This document shows, in pieces, positions 51,471-59,597 of a stretch of 64,000 nucleotides of DNA (its first letter is position 1; each line of letters starts with the position of its first letter). Below the pieces are notes generated by a model. That model worked only from the letters and a program-made list of their open reading frames with translations. It had not been told where the DNA came from and ran no database searches. Position numbers and translations under genes: made by a program. This stretch comes from Mucilaginibacter robiniae (GTDB taxonomy: Bacteria; Bacteroidota; Bacteroidia; Sphingobacteriales; Sphingobacteriaceae), in the NCBI RefSeq assembly GCF_012849215.1, contig NZ_CP051682.1:2046001-2110000 (forward strand), in the 5' to 3' direction.

Positions 51471-52278
51471 TGTAAATCATTTGAATTGCCAAAAAAGTAA
51501 CTACGGCTGCAAAGAGGATGCGCAGCCAGCCGATTTGTCCGCCTATCAGCAGCTTGGCGCCGCCCATGGCACCGGCCAGTACGCCCAGCACCACCGGGAA
51601 AGCCAGGCCCGGATCAATATAGCCCCGCTGAAAGTAAATTGCCGCGCTGGCGGTAGCAGTAACGCCTATCATGAAATTGCTGGTAGTGGTAGACACTTTA
51701 AAAGGGAGTTTCATGATGTTATCCATGGCAATTACTTTCAAGGCTCCGGAACCGATACCCAGTAACCCGGAAATAGTGCCGGCAACCATCATCATTAAAA
51801 AACCGCCGGGTACGCGGGCTACGTTATAACGTACAGTGCCCTCCGGGCCGGGATAGCTACCGTTCAGTTTCAGCCAGGCAGCCAGTTGCCCGGTCTGCTC
51901 ATCTGTGCCGCTTTCCTTTTTCTTCCGCAATGACAGCGCAGCAGAAATGATTAAAACGACACCGAACAGAATAGCAATCATATGCGTAGGCGCATGTACG
52001 GCTACTGCCGCACCAATAATAGCGCCGGTTGTGGTAGCAATCTCCAAAAACATACCTACCCGGATATTAGAGATGCCTTCCCGCACATAAGCCGAGGCCG
52101 ACCCTGAGGATGTGGCAATGACGGAAACCAGCGATGCACCGATGGCGTAATGAATATCAACCTTGAAAAGCAGGGTAAGCATAGGAATGATAACGACACC
52201 GCCACCCAGCCCGGTGAGTGCCCCTAAAAGGCCAGCCACCAGTGAGCCTAAAAACAAGAGTATAATAAAAGTAATCAT
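51448..52278 (-). CDS. TauE/SafE-family sulfite/sulfonate exporter
   Basis: Inner-membrane transporter of 276 residues with about eight helices. Family repeats: LTGLGGGVVIIPMLTLLFKV DIHYAIGASLVSVIATSSGS and GTISGLLGIGSGALKVIAMD NIMKLPFKVSTTTSNFMIGV. It exports sulfur oxyanions such as sulfite. The partner DUF1634 gene follows. It faces the sulfide cluster (52.5-58.2 kb) on the other strand. Confidence 0.92.
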   Translation of the reverse strand: MITFIILLFLGSLVAGLLGALTGLGGGVVIIPMLTLLFKVDIHYAIGASLVSVIATSSGSASAYVREGISNIRVGMFLEIATTTGAIIGAAVAVHAPTHMIAILFGVVLIISAALSLRKKKESGTDEQTGQLAAWLKLNGSYPGPEGTVRYNVARVPGGFLMMMVAGTISGLLGIGSGALKVIAMDNIMKLPFKVSTTTSNFMIGVTATASAAIYFQRGYIDPGLAFPVVLGVLAGAMGGAKLLIGGQIGWLRILFAAVVTFLAIQMIYNGITGKL

Positions 52279-52505
52279 ATAGTGATAAGCTTATTTCAAA
52301 GATCAATCAGATACCTGCTTATCTTAATACTACAAATAGGCGTATGAACCTGATTATTTCTTAAACATGAATTATGTGTAGTCATTTTGCGACCTGAAAG
52401 CGAATTGCTTTTAATTATTCAATTACTACTTATTCTTAATTGATTAAATCAGCTCGTTATGGAAACTGATTAGCACAAAGATATGTTCCAAAGAAAACAT
52501 ACAAT

Positions 52506-53165
52506 ATGAAGATATATAAATATATCCATTCCTGCCTGCTGTTTGAAAAGGATGACTTCCGGTTATTGTTTGATCCCGGCAAATTCGCCTTTGCAGAGGG
52601 TTTGGTAAAAGCAGAACAATTCAGCTCAGTTAATGCGGTAATCATTACCCATAACCACCCCGACCATCTGGATACAGAGCAGCTAAAAACGATTATTGAG
52701 TTGAGCGGGGCAAAAATATATACCAACAGCGAAGTGGCTAAAGAATTAGCAGCATCCGGTTTGTCATGCAATCTGGTCGAGGCATCAACATTCCATGTTG
52801 GCCCTTTTGTTTTGCAGGCGATCAATGTAGAACACGAACCTATACTGGATAGTCCGCTCCCGGACATGCAGGCCTATATGGTAGATGGCGGGGTACTGAA
52901 TCCGGCAGATTCTTTCGGTAATTTCTATCAGGGCATTAAACAGCCGGAACTCTTAATCCTGCCGGTTATGGCTCCTTTTACTACCGAGCTGACAGTAGCT
53001 GCTTTTGCAGACCGCCTCAAACCCAAAGCTATATTACCAGTACATGACGGCTACGCCAAAGCATTTTTCCTGGAGCAACGCTACAAAACCTACAGTCAGC
53101 ACTTTGAAAAGCAGGGAATCACTTTCCATCAAGCCATCCAGCCCGGTTTCAGCGTCAGCATTTGA
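52506..53165 (+). CDS. MBL-fold metal-dependent hydrolase (UlaG-like)
   Basis: Metallo-beta-lactamase-fold protein of 219 residues, soluble. The core motif is VIITHNHPDHLD (HxHxDH) and the other metal ligands lie in NVEHEPIL and LPVHDG. It resembles L-ascorbate-6-phosphate-lactonase-like hydrolases, but the substrate is unknown. It lies 48 bases upstream of the Crp/Fnr regulator gene and may be its target or share its transcript. Confidence 0.88.
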   Translation: MKIYKYIHSCLLFEKDDFRLLFDPGKFAFAEGLVKAEQFSSVNAVIITHNHPDHLDTEQLKTIIELSGAKIYTNSEVAKELAASGLSCNLVEASTFHVGPFVLQAINVEHEPILDSPLPDMQAYMVDGGVLNPADSFGNFYQGIKQPELLILPVMAPFTTELTVAAFADRLKPKAILPVHDGYAKAFFLEQRYKTYSQHFEKQGITFHQAIQPGFSVSI

Positions 53166-53213
53166 AACATTGGCAAATTAGGTGATACGCTGTAAGCCTG
53201 TTAAATTTACTGC

Positions 53214-53822
53214 ATGATACAGTTTGGGCCGGCACTACAGTCGGCATTAGAAGAACACAGCCAGCGTAAACAGTTACCGGCGGGTACGGTACTCATGTCG
53301 TCAAACAGCTATGTACGTTCCTTACCGGTGCTACTATCTGGCAGTATGCGGGTAATGCGGCAGGATGAGGATGGCCGCGAAATATTACTTTATTATATTA
53401 AGCCCGGAGAAAGCTGTATCATGTCATTCCTGGCCGGGATACATGAGGATACCTCGAAAGTGCGCCTGGAGGTAGAAGAAGATGCCGATGTACTGATGCT
53501 GCCCATTACCAAAGCCAGCGAATGGGTAAAAAGCTATCCTGAATGGGCTGATTTTATCTTCAAGCTTTACCACCAGCGCTTTGAGGAATTACTAACCGTG
53601 ATCAACGAGGTTGCCTTTCAAAAACTGGATGACCGTATTGTAGAATTGCTAAAAAAGAAAGCCGCGGTATTCAATTCACATGAGTTTCAGCTCACCCATC
53701 AGCAACTGGCAGAAGAGTTAGGCACTACGCGCGAAGTGATCTCACGCCTGCTTAAACAAATGGAAAAGAAGGAAATGATCACTCTTTCCCGCAATAAGAT
53801 CACTTTAAATTTCCTTGTGTAA
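53214..53822 (+). CDS. Crp/Fnr-family transcriptional regulator
   Basis: A 202-residue regulator: cyclic-nucleotide-type sensor at about 10-120 (LPVLLSGSMRVMRQDEDGRE ILLYYIKPGESC) and a C-terminal winged HTH (LTHQQLAEELGTTREVISRL LKQMEKKEMI). The recognition helix TREVISRLLK carries the E..SR of Fnr-like proteins. There is no N-terminal iron-sulfur cysteine cluster; a single cysteine at position 68 in GESC could sense sulfide or redox state (inference). First of a run of sulfur genes; it is a candidate to bind the ATAAC-N5-GTTAT sites. Confidence 0.92.
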   Translation: MIQFGPALQSALEEHSQRKQLPAGTVLMSSNSYVRSLPVLLSGSMRVMRQDEDGREILLYYIKPGESCIMSFLAGIHEDTSKVRLEVEEDADVLMLPITKASEWVKSYPEWADFIFKLYHQRFEELLTVINEVAFQKLDDRIVELLKKKAAVFNSHEFQLTHQQLAEELGTTREVISRLLKQMEKKEMITLSRNKITLNFLV

Positions 53823-53881
53823 CATAAGTCACCAATTACCGGGCTGAAAGCGGATAGCTTTGTTCCATAAATGATCAGGTT

Positions 53882-54685
53882 TTGGAAATAGCAGGTTACG
53901 CAGCTTCGGTTTTAATTGGTTTGTCCTTGGGTTTAATAGGTGGCGGTGGCTCCATCCTCACGGTACCTATTCTCGTTTACCTTTTTGCTATCGATCCGGT
54001 ATTAGCTACCACCTATTCTTTATTTGTCGTTGGGCTCACCAGCACCGCAGGTGCGGCCAGCCATTATCAAAAAGGCAATGTAGATGTGAAAACGGCATTG
54101 GTATTCGGCTTGCCCTCGTTGGCTGCGGTATTTATGATGCGGAGGTGGGTAATGCCGATGATACCTGTTCACTTATTTACTATCGGCCATTGGGTAGTGA
54201 CCAAAAGTATGCTGCTGATGCTGGTATTTGCCGGGCTGATGCTGGCCGCGTCCCTTTCCATGATCCGAAAGAAAAAAGGAATTGAGGTTATATCACCTGA
54301 GATCAATTATCAAAGGTTGATCTTACAGGCAATAGCTGTTGGCCTGATCACCGGATTTGTGGGTGTTGGTGGTGGTTTTTTGATCATTCCCTCGTTAGTA
54401 TTATTCGCAGGTTTGCCGATGAAAAAAGCCGTAGGCACCTCGCTCATGGTGATGACCATCAGCTCGCTATTGGGCGTATTGGGTGATATCACCGGGCATG
54501 TGGCGATAAATTACTCGTTTTTAGCCATCTTTTCGAGTTTCGCCATTGCGGGAATTATCCTTGGCAGTTACCTCACGCGGTTCATTAGCGATAAACGCCT
54601 GAAGCCTGCTTTTGGCTGGTTTGTATTGGCGATGGGTATCTTTGTTTTAATAAGCACTTTAACTAACTCACATGGACATCATTAA
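53882..54685 (+). CDS. TauE/SafE-family permease with a TTG start
   Basis: Sulfite-exporter-type membrane protein of 267 residues: EIAGYAASVLIGLSLGLIGG GGSILTVPILVYLFAIDPVL ATTYSLFVVG in the first half and GLITGFVGVGGGFLIIPSLV LFAGLPMKKAVGTSLMVM in the second. The start is TTG at 53882; no in-frame ATG fits, as an upstream ATG runs into TAG. A weak start may limit its level. It overlaps the YeeE gene by 14 bases. Confidence 0.88.
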   Translation: MEIAGYAASVLIGLSLGLIGGGGSILTVPILVYLFAIDPVLATTYSLFVVGLTSTAGAASHYQKGNVDVKTALVFGLPSLAAVFMMRRWVMPMIPVHLFTIGHWVVTKSMLLMLVFAGLMLAASLSMIRKKKGIEVISPEINYQRLILQAIAVGLITGFVGVGGGFLIIPSLVLFAGLPMKKAVGTSLMVMTISSLLGVLGDITGHVAINYSFLAIFSSFAIAGIILGSYLTRFISDKRLKPAFGWFVLAMGIFVLISTLTNSHGHH

Positions 54686-55232
54686 ACAATCCTGGCCCTG
54701 GTATGCAGCGGGGCCATTGATCGGCCTAATCGTACCGGCGCTGTTACTATTGGGTAACAAAACATTCGGCATCTCATCTACCTTGCGGCAGATCTGTGCG
54801 GCTTGTATCCCCGCAGATATTTCCTTTTTTAAATACGACTGGAAGAAAGAGACCTGGAATTTGTTTTTTATCGCCGGTATTGTGATTGGCGGATTTATTG
54901 CCGCACATTTATTATCGAATCCCGGCCCGGTAGGCATCAACCCTAAAACTACCGGCGCTTTACAGCAACAAGGCATCAAAGATTTTACAGGGCTGCTGCC
55001 GCAGGATATTTTCAGTTTCAGGGGGCTTGCCACGTTAAAAGGGTTTGTGTTTATCGTTATCGGCGGTTTCCTGGTCGGCTTTGGCACGCGCTATGCCGGC
55101 GGCTGTACATCCGGGCATGCCATTATGGGTATTTCCTCTTTGCAATGGCCTTCGCTGGTGGCCACTTGTTGCTTCATGATCGGCGGCTTCGTCATGACCT
55201 GGTTGATCTTACCTTATTTATTACAGCTATGA
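54672..55232 (+). CDS. YeeE/YedE-family sulfur transporter, N-terminal half
   Basis: A 186-residue membrane protein, one half of the YeeE/TsuA thiosulfate-transporter architecture (split into two genes here). It shows RYAGGCTSGHAIMGISSLQW PSLVATCCFMIGGF with the conserved cysteine of the transport path, and PLIGLIVPALLLLGNKTFGI. It overlaps the second half by 4 bases (ATGA) and likely forms one transporter with it, importing or exporting reduced sulfur. Confidence 0.9.
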   Translation: MDIIKQSWPWYAAGPLIGLIVPALLLLGNKTFGISSTLRQICAACIPADISFFKYDWKKETWNLFFIAGIVIGGFIAAHLLSNPGPVGINPKTTGALQQQGIKDFTGLLPQDIFSFRGLATLKGFVFIVIGGFLVGFGTRYAGGCTSGHAIMGISSLQWPSLVATCCFMIGGFVMTWLILPYLLQL

Positions 55233-55639
55233 AGAACCTCAAATTTTTACTGGTCGGGATGTGCTTTGGCATCATCCTGATCAAATCTGAAGTAATCTCC
55301 TGGTTCCGCATACAGGAAATGTTCCGCCTGCAATCCTTTCACATGTATGGCATCATCGGTAGTGCCATTGTGGTAGCCATGATCTCCATCTTATTGATCA
55401 AACGGTTCAATATCAAAACGATCCATCAGGAAGCGATTATTATCCCGGATAAGCAGTTTAACTGGGGCTATGTTTATGGCGGTTTGATCTTCGGATTGGG
55501 CTGGGCGCTTACAGGCGCATGTCCCGGCCCCATATTCGCGCAGATCGGCAGCGGCATTTTAGTTACTTCAGTTACCCTGTTGAGCGCCATTGCAGGTACC
55601 TGGGTTTATGGTTTGTTACGTGAAAAACTTCCTCATTGA
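55229..55639 (+). CDS. YeeE/YedE-family sulfur transporter, C-terminal half
   Basis: A 136-residue membrane protein (start MKNLKFLLVGMCFGIILIKS, chosen by the ATGA overlap with the first half). The conserved cysteine motif is FGLGWALTGACPGPIFAQIG SG. Four membrane segments. Partner of the preceding gene. It ends one base before the persulfide dioxygenase start. Confidence 0.9.
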   Translation: MKNLKFLLVGMCFGIILIKSEVISWFRIQEMFRLQSFHMYGIIGSAIVVAMISILLIKRFNIKTIHQEAIIIPDKQFNWGYVYGGLIFGLGWALTGACPGPIFAQIGSGILVTSVTLLSAIAGTWVYGLLREKLPH

Positions 55640-55640
55640 T

Positions 55641-56981
55641 ATGAAAATTGAACAATTTGAAGATAAAGGGCTATCGCATTATTCGTACGCAATAATGAGC
55701 GAATGCGAAAATAAGATCGTGCTGGTCGACCCGTCAAGGGATATTACACCATACTTGTTTTATGCAAAAGCGCATGATGCCACCATCATCGGTGTGGTCG
55801 AAACTCATCCGCATGCTGATTTTGTGAGTGGGCACTTGGAGTTGCAACAGGTTACCGGAGCGGTGACCTATTGCTCCAAACTGCTGGGCGCGGAATATAT
55901 TCATCAAACATTTGACGATGGTGACATAATCACATTCGGTAAAATAAAATTGAAAGCCCTGAACACACCAGGACACTCGCCGGATAGTATCAGCGTTGTT
56001 TTGGAGCATGACGGCCAGGACAAAGCCGTGTTTACAGGTGATACTTTATTTATTGGCGATTGCGGCAGGCCCGATTTGCGCGAGCAGGCAGGTAATATGA
56101 CCGCGAAGCGGGAGAAGCTAGCTAAACTAATGTATCATTCGCTGCGCGATAAATTGTTGACTTTAGATGATGCGGTTGGGGTTTACCCGGCACATGGAGC
56201 AGGTACCTTGTGCGGCAAGGCGCTGAGCAAAGATAACCGCAGCACCATCGGCGCGGAGAGAATCGGCAACTGGTCGTTACAGGAAATAAGCGAAAATGAG
56301 TTTGTGCTGGAACTATTGGCAGATCAGCCATTCATCCCAAAATACTTTGCCTATGATGTTGCCTTAAATAAGCATGGTGCAACTGCTTTAAAAACAGCGT
56401 TGGCCGACGTTCCTGTAAAAAACCCCGTTAAGCTGAATACTAAGCTATTTATTATTGATGCAAGGCCTGAAGCCTACTTTAAAAAGGGGCATGTACCCGG
56501 TTCGATCAACATCCAGGATGGTGGCAAGTTCGAGACCTGGCTGGGAAGTATCATAGCACCCAAAGAAGCGTTTTACCTGGTGGCTGAAAATGAGGAGAAA
56601 TTAAAGCAATTGATCAGCAAAACCGCTAAGATCGGTTATGAGGCTTTTATAGAAGCTGCATTTGTGGTTGAAACAGGCGACGAAAATATGCCGCTCTTAA
56701 ATATTGAGCGATTTGATAATGCAACAGAAAATTATACCATAGTTGACATTCGTAATACAGCCGAAGTAAAAGCAGAGCCTGTTTTTCAAAATGCGATCCA
56801 TATACCTTTGTATGAACTGAGAGAACGCCTGGGCGAAATACCTTATAACAAACCTATTGTAGTACATTGCGCCGGTGGTTACCGAAGCGCTGCGGGAAGC
56901 AGTATTGTTGCGACTGCTTTTGGCTCAAAAACGGCGGTATATGATATGGGAGATAATATTAAGAAATACATTCCGGCATAA
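55641..56981 (+). CDS. Persulfide dioxygenase-rhodanese fusion (CstB-like)
   Basis: A 446-residue enzyme that oxidises glutathione or other persulfides and transfers sulfur to sulfite, producing thiosulfate. The MBL domain at about 1-240 has THPHADFVSGH (HxHADxxSGH), TPGHSPDSISVV, TGDTLFIGDCGRPDL and YPAHGAGTLCG. Two rhodanese modules follow: about 260-350, lacking an active cysteine, and about 360-446 with HCAGGYRSAAGSS (catalytic Cys). Start ATG 55641 (MKIEQFEDKGLSHYSYAIMS) fits the family. This order matches Staphylococcus CstB. It lies downstream of YeeE and upstream of the TlpA gene, which overlaps its stop by one base. Confidence 0.94.
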   Translation: MKIEQFEDKGLSHYSYAIMSECENKIVLVDPSRDITPYLFYAKAHDATIIGVVETHPHADFVSGHLELQQVTGAVTYCSKLLGAEYIHQTFDDGDIITFGKIKLKALNTPGHSPDSISVVLEHDGQDKAVFTGDTLFIGDCGRPDLREQAGNMTAKREKLAKLMYHSLRDKLLTLDDAVGVYPAHGAGTLCGKALSKDNRSTIGAERIGNWSLQEISENEFVLELLADQPFIPKYFAYDVALNKHGATALKTALADVPVKNPVKLNTKLFIIDARPEAYFKKGHVPGSINIQDGGKFETWLGSIIAPKEAFYLVAENEEKLKQLISKTAKIGYEAFIEAAFVVETGDENMPLLNIERFDNATENYTIVDIRNTAEVKAEPVFQNAIHIPLYELRERLGEIPYNKPIVVHCAGGYRSAAGSSIVATAFGSKTAVYDMGDNIKKYIPA

Positions 56982-57556
56982 TGAAGCGGGTATTTACCTT
57001 TCGTAATATCTCCAACGTTTTATTTTTTGGATTAATCTTGCTGGTACTATTTAACCCGGCTACGAAAGTGTTTTTTATACAAAGCGTGATGAAAATCGGT
57101 TTGTTTCAACCTGATATACCTGTTGATAAGGCTAAAGCTGATGCCGTTTCCGATATGACTTTTTCGAGGGTCAATGGCAAAACTATTAGTCTCTCATCCC
57201 TGAAAGGGAAAGTTGTTTTTATCAACTTTTGGGCAACATGGTGCCCTCCGTGCAGGGCAGAGATGCCAGGCATTGATCAGCTTCATCAACAATTGAGTTC
57301 TCAGAAAAATATCGTTTTCATGATGATCGACGCGGACGATTTTTCAAAAGGAGCAGTATCCTTTATGCGTCAAAACCATTACATTTTGCCGCTCTACAAG
57401 CCATCTGGTTTGATTCCTGAAAACATATATACTGGCACGTTGCCCACAACAGCCATATCTGACCGAAAGGGACGATTGATATTCCATCACGAAGGAGTGG
57501 CCGATTACAGCAATTCAAACTTTAAATCCTATCTGATCAAAATAGCCAATCAGTAG
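56981..57556 (+). CDS. TlpA-like membrane-anchored thioredoxin
   Basis: A 191-residue protein with an N-terminal membrane anchor (ISNVLFFGLILLVLFNPATK VFF) and a periplasmic thioredoxin fold: INFWATWCPPCRAEMPGIDQ (CPPC active site) and LPTTAISDRKGRLIF. It reduces periplasmic disulfides or persulfides. Placed after the CstB-like gene and before the methyltransferase, it fits a sulfide-detoxification operon. Confidence 0.92.
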   Translation: MKRVFTFRNISNVLFFGLILLVLFNPATKVFFIQSVMKIGLFQPDIPVDKAKADAVSDMTFSRVNGKTISLSSLKGKVVFINFWATWCPPCRAEMPGIDQLHQQLSSQKNIVFMMIDADDFSKGAVSFMRQNHYILPLYKPSGLIPENIYTGTLPTTAISDRKGRLIFHHEGVADYSNSNFKSYLIKIANQ

Positions 57557-57564
57557 TCCAGCTT

Positions 57565-58179
57565 ATGGAAAACAAAAAGGAACACTGGGAAAATGTCTAC
57601 GCTCAAAAAAAGCTTACAGAGGTAAGCTGGTATGAGCAGACGCCGGAAACGTCGTTATCTATTATCGCCAATTTCAATTTGCCAAAGAATGCTGCTATTA
57701 TCGATATAGGAGGTGGCGACAGTTTACTGGCTGATCACTTGCTTGCACTCGGATACTCCAGCATTACGGTGCTTGACATTTCAAATAACGCCATTGAACG
57801 GGCGAAGCTAAGATTGAAGGACAAGTCGTTAGCAATAAATTGGATCACAAGCGACGTGCTTGAACTATCAAATAATATCCAATACGATCTTTGGCATGAC
57901 CGTGCGGCCTTTCATTTCCTTACAGACGAAGCTGATCAAAAAAGATATGCCGAAGTAGCCGCCGCGCATTTACAAACAGGAGGACTGATGCTGATCAGTA
58001 CCTTTGCATTAAACGGCCCTGAAAAATGCAGCGGATTACCAGTTACCAGGCATTCGGGGGCTATTTTGATAGATCTGTTTCAGTCCCAATTTCAGTCGAT
58101 GGGCAGTATAAATCATTGCCATTTAACACCTTTTAATACAGAACAGGCTTTTACATACAACTCGTTTCGCAAAATTTGA
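57565..58179 (+). CDS. SAM-dependent methyltransferase
   Basis: A class I methyltransferase of 204 residues, with the SAM site AAIIDIGGGDSLLADHLLAL (motif I), LDISNNAIERAKLRL and ITSDVLEL (motif II), and DLWHDRAAFHFLTDE. It starts MENKKEHWENVYAQKKLTEV SWYEQ, a pattern of small methyltransferases acting on thiols or chalcogens (tellurite/thiopurine-like). A role in methylating sulfide or persulfide is suggested by the context only. Last gene of the run from 53.2 kb. Confidence 0.87.
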   Translation: MENKKEHWENVYAQKKLTEVSWYEQTPETSLSIIANFNLPKNAAIIDIGGGDSLLADHLLALGYSSITVLDISNNAIERAKLRLKDKSLAINWITSDVLELSNNIQYDLWHDRAAFHFLTDEADQKRYAEVAAAHLQTGGLMLISTFALNGPEKCSGLPVTRHSGAILIDLFQSQFQSMGSINHCHLTPFNTEQAFTYNSFRKI

Positions 58180-58256
58180 TAACATCAGGTTATGAACAAT
58201 TGAGATTTGTGATAAAAAACACTTAAATTATTGATGGAAATTTGTGGTATCAAAAT
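58178..58256 (+). promoter_or_regulatory. Promoter with ATAAC-N5-GTTAT inverted repeat (site 4)
   Basis: ATAAC-ATCAG-GTTAT at 58179-58193, overlapping the methyltransferase stop. The centre is 55 bases before TTTG (58241-58244) in GAAATTTG, then TGG and TATCAA. Spacing to the YeiH start (58266) is 73 bases. The 22 bases ending at TATCAAAA almost repeat those of site 2. Confidence 0.72.
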
Positions 58257-58265
58257 CAAAAGAAC

Positions 58266-59240
58266 ATGGATACCCAGCATCAGCTAACCGACAAAAAAGG
58301 CACTTTACTCAACCTGAACGACAATACACGCAAGGTAATTTTTATATTCTGTGTTGCCCTTTGCTTAACCCCCTTCATTAGCCCTGCAATAGCATTATTG
58401 CTTGGGTTGATCATGGCACAAGTGTTAGGTCATCCATATTTGCATCTCAATCACAGAGCCACGCACCTTTTGTTGCAGGTTTCTGTTGTTGGCCTGGGTT
58501 TCGGCATGAATGTGCATAGCGCCATGCAAGCGGGTAAGGAAGGTATATTGTTCACCGTTGCCTCTATTACCAGTACATTGGTATTCGGGTTTTTGATCGG
58601 CAAATGGCTAAAAATCGAGAAGAAAACATCGTATCTTATTTCAAACGGTACGGCGATATGCGGCGGTAGCGCAATCGCAGCCATCTCTCCGGTGATCAAA
58701 GCAGAAGAAAAACAAATCTCTGTCGCTTTGGGCTGTGTGTTTATCCTTAATTCCATCGCCCTTTTTATTTTCCCGGTTATCGGCCATTATTTCAATTTGT
58801 CTCAAACCCAGTTTGGCTTATGGTGCGCTATTGCTATCCACGATACCAGCTCCGTTGTTGGTGCGGCCAGTAAATATGGCGCACATGCCTTAGAGGTAGC
58901 CACCACTGTGAAGCTGGCCAGGGCATTATGGATCATACCGGTAGCGTTTCTTTCTACTTTTCTATTTAAGAACAAATCTAAGAAATTAGCTATTCCTTAC
59001 TTCATCGGCTTATTCATACTGGCTATGATCGCAAATACCTACCTGCCGGCAGTTAAGCTCATCAGCCCTTATATGGTGGGTGTTGCCAAAGCGGGTTTAA
59101 CGCTGACATTGTTCCTGATCGGTGCTGGGCTGTCACGCCAGGTGTTGGCCTCAGTTGGGTTCAAGCCATTGGTACAAGGGGTTGCACTTTGGATACTGAT
59201 CTCTGTAAGTGCTTTGTATGCGGTGATACATTTAGCGTAA
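58266..59240 (+). CDS. YeiH/UPF0324-family putative sulfate exporter
   Basis: Integral membrane protein of 324 residues with about ten helices (start MDTQHQLTDKKGTLLNLNDN; 8 codons downstream of the first ATG-like codon in frame). Family motifs: LLLQVSVVGLGFGMNVHSAM QAGKEG, SNGTAICGGSAIAAISPVI, and AIHDTSSVVGAASKYG. Members are candidate sulfur-oxyanion exporters regulated by LysR-type YeiE in enterobacteria. It is controlled by site 4 and followed by a terminator. Confidence 0.9.
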   Translation: MDTQHQLTDKKGTLLNLNDNTRKVIFIFCVALCLTPFISPAIALLLGLIMAQVLGHPYLHLNHRATHLLLQVSVVGLGFGMNVHSAMQAGKEGILFTVASITSTLVFGFLIGKWLKIEKKTSYLISNGTAICGGSAIAAISPVIKAEEKQISVALGCVFILNSIALFIFPVIGHYFNLSQTQFGLWCAIAIHDTSSVVGAASKYGAHALEVATTVKLARALWIIPVAFLSTFLFKNKSKKLAIPYFIGLFILAMIANTYLPAVKLISPYMVGVAKAGLTLTLFLIGAGLSRQVLASVGFKPLVQGVALWILISVSALYAVIHLA

Positions 59241-59268
59241 TTTCATAAAACAATCGCAGAATCCTATA

Positions 59269-59299
59269 AATAGCTTGCTATCATAGCAGGCTATTTTTG
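59269..59299 (+). terminator. Intrinsic terminator after yeiH
   Basis: An 11-base stem AATAGCTTGCT / AGCAGGCTATT (one G-U pair) around the loop ATCAT, running into TTTTTGT. Well positioned 29 bases after the yeiH stop. Confidence 0.8.
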
Positions 59300-59344
59300 T
59301 ATTTAGAGTTATGCCAAACTAATTACTGCCTTAATTTTTAAAAT

Positions 59345-59554
59345 ATGCAAACTTTAAAATTCAAAACAAATATCAATTGCAGTAGCTGTATCGCTTCGGT
59401 TACCACGGCGCTCAATAGTGTAAAGGGTGTGCAAAAATGGGATGTAGATACCGCAAGCCCTAAAAAGATACTGACCATTACAGCTGACGGAATAAAACCA
59501 GACATTGTTATCGGTGCCTTAAAAGAAAAAGGATTTACTGCTGAAATCAATTGA
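59345..59554 (+). CDS. Heavy-metal-associated (HMA) domain protein
   Basis: A 69-residue copper-chaperone-like protein, MQTLKFKTNINCSSCIASVT, with a CxxC metal site (NCSSC) and the beta-alpha-beta pattern VKGVQKWDVDT and IVIGALKEKGFTAEIN. It would carry Cu+ or another soft metal to a transporter. It lies 43 bases upstream of the permease and is likely in the same operon. Confidence 0.92.
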   Translation: MQTLKFKTNINCSSCIASVTTALNSVKGVQKWDVDTASPKKILTITADGIKPDIVIGALKEKGFTAEIN

Positions 59555-59597
59555 TCTCCAAACAAAGCCGGAGGTTCCAGGCTTTTATAGTTTACGA

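Noticed and set aside
52440..52505. Possible fifth ATAAC-N5-GTTAT site upstream of the MBL gene
   Set aside because: The right arm GTTAT is present at 52456 but the left arm is only AAATC, and no TTTG box lies at the fixed 55-base distance.
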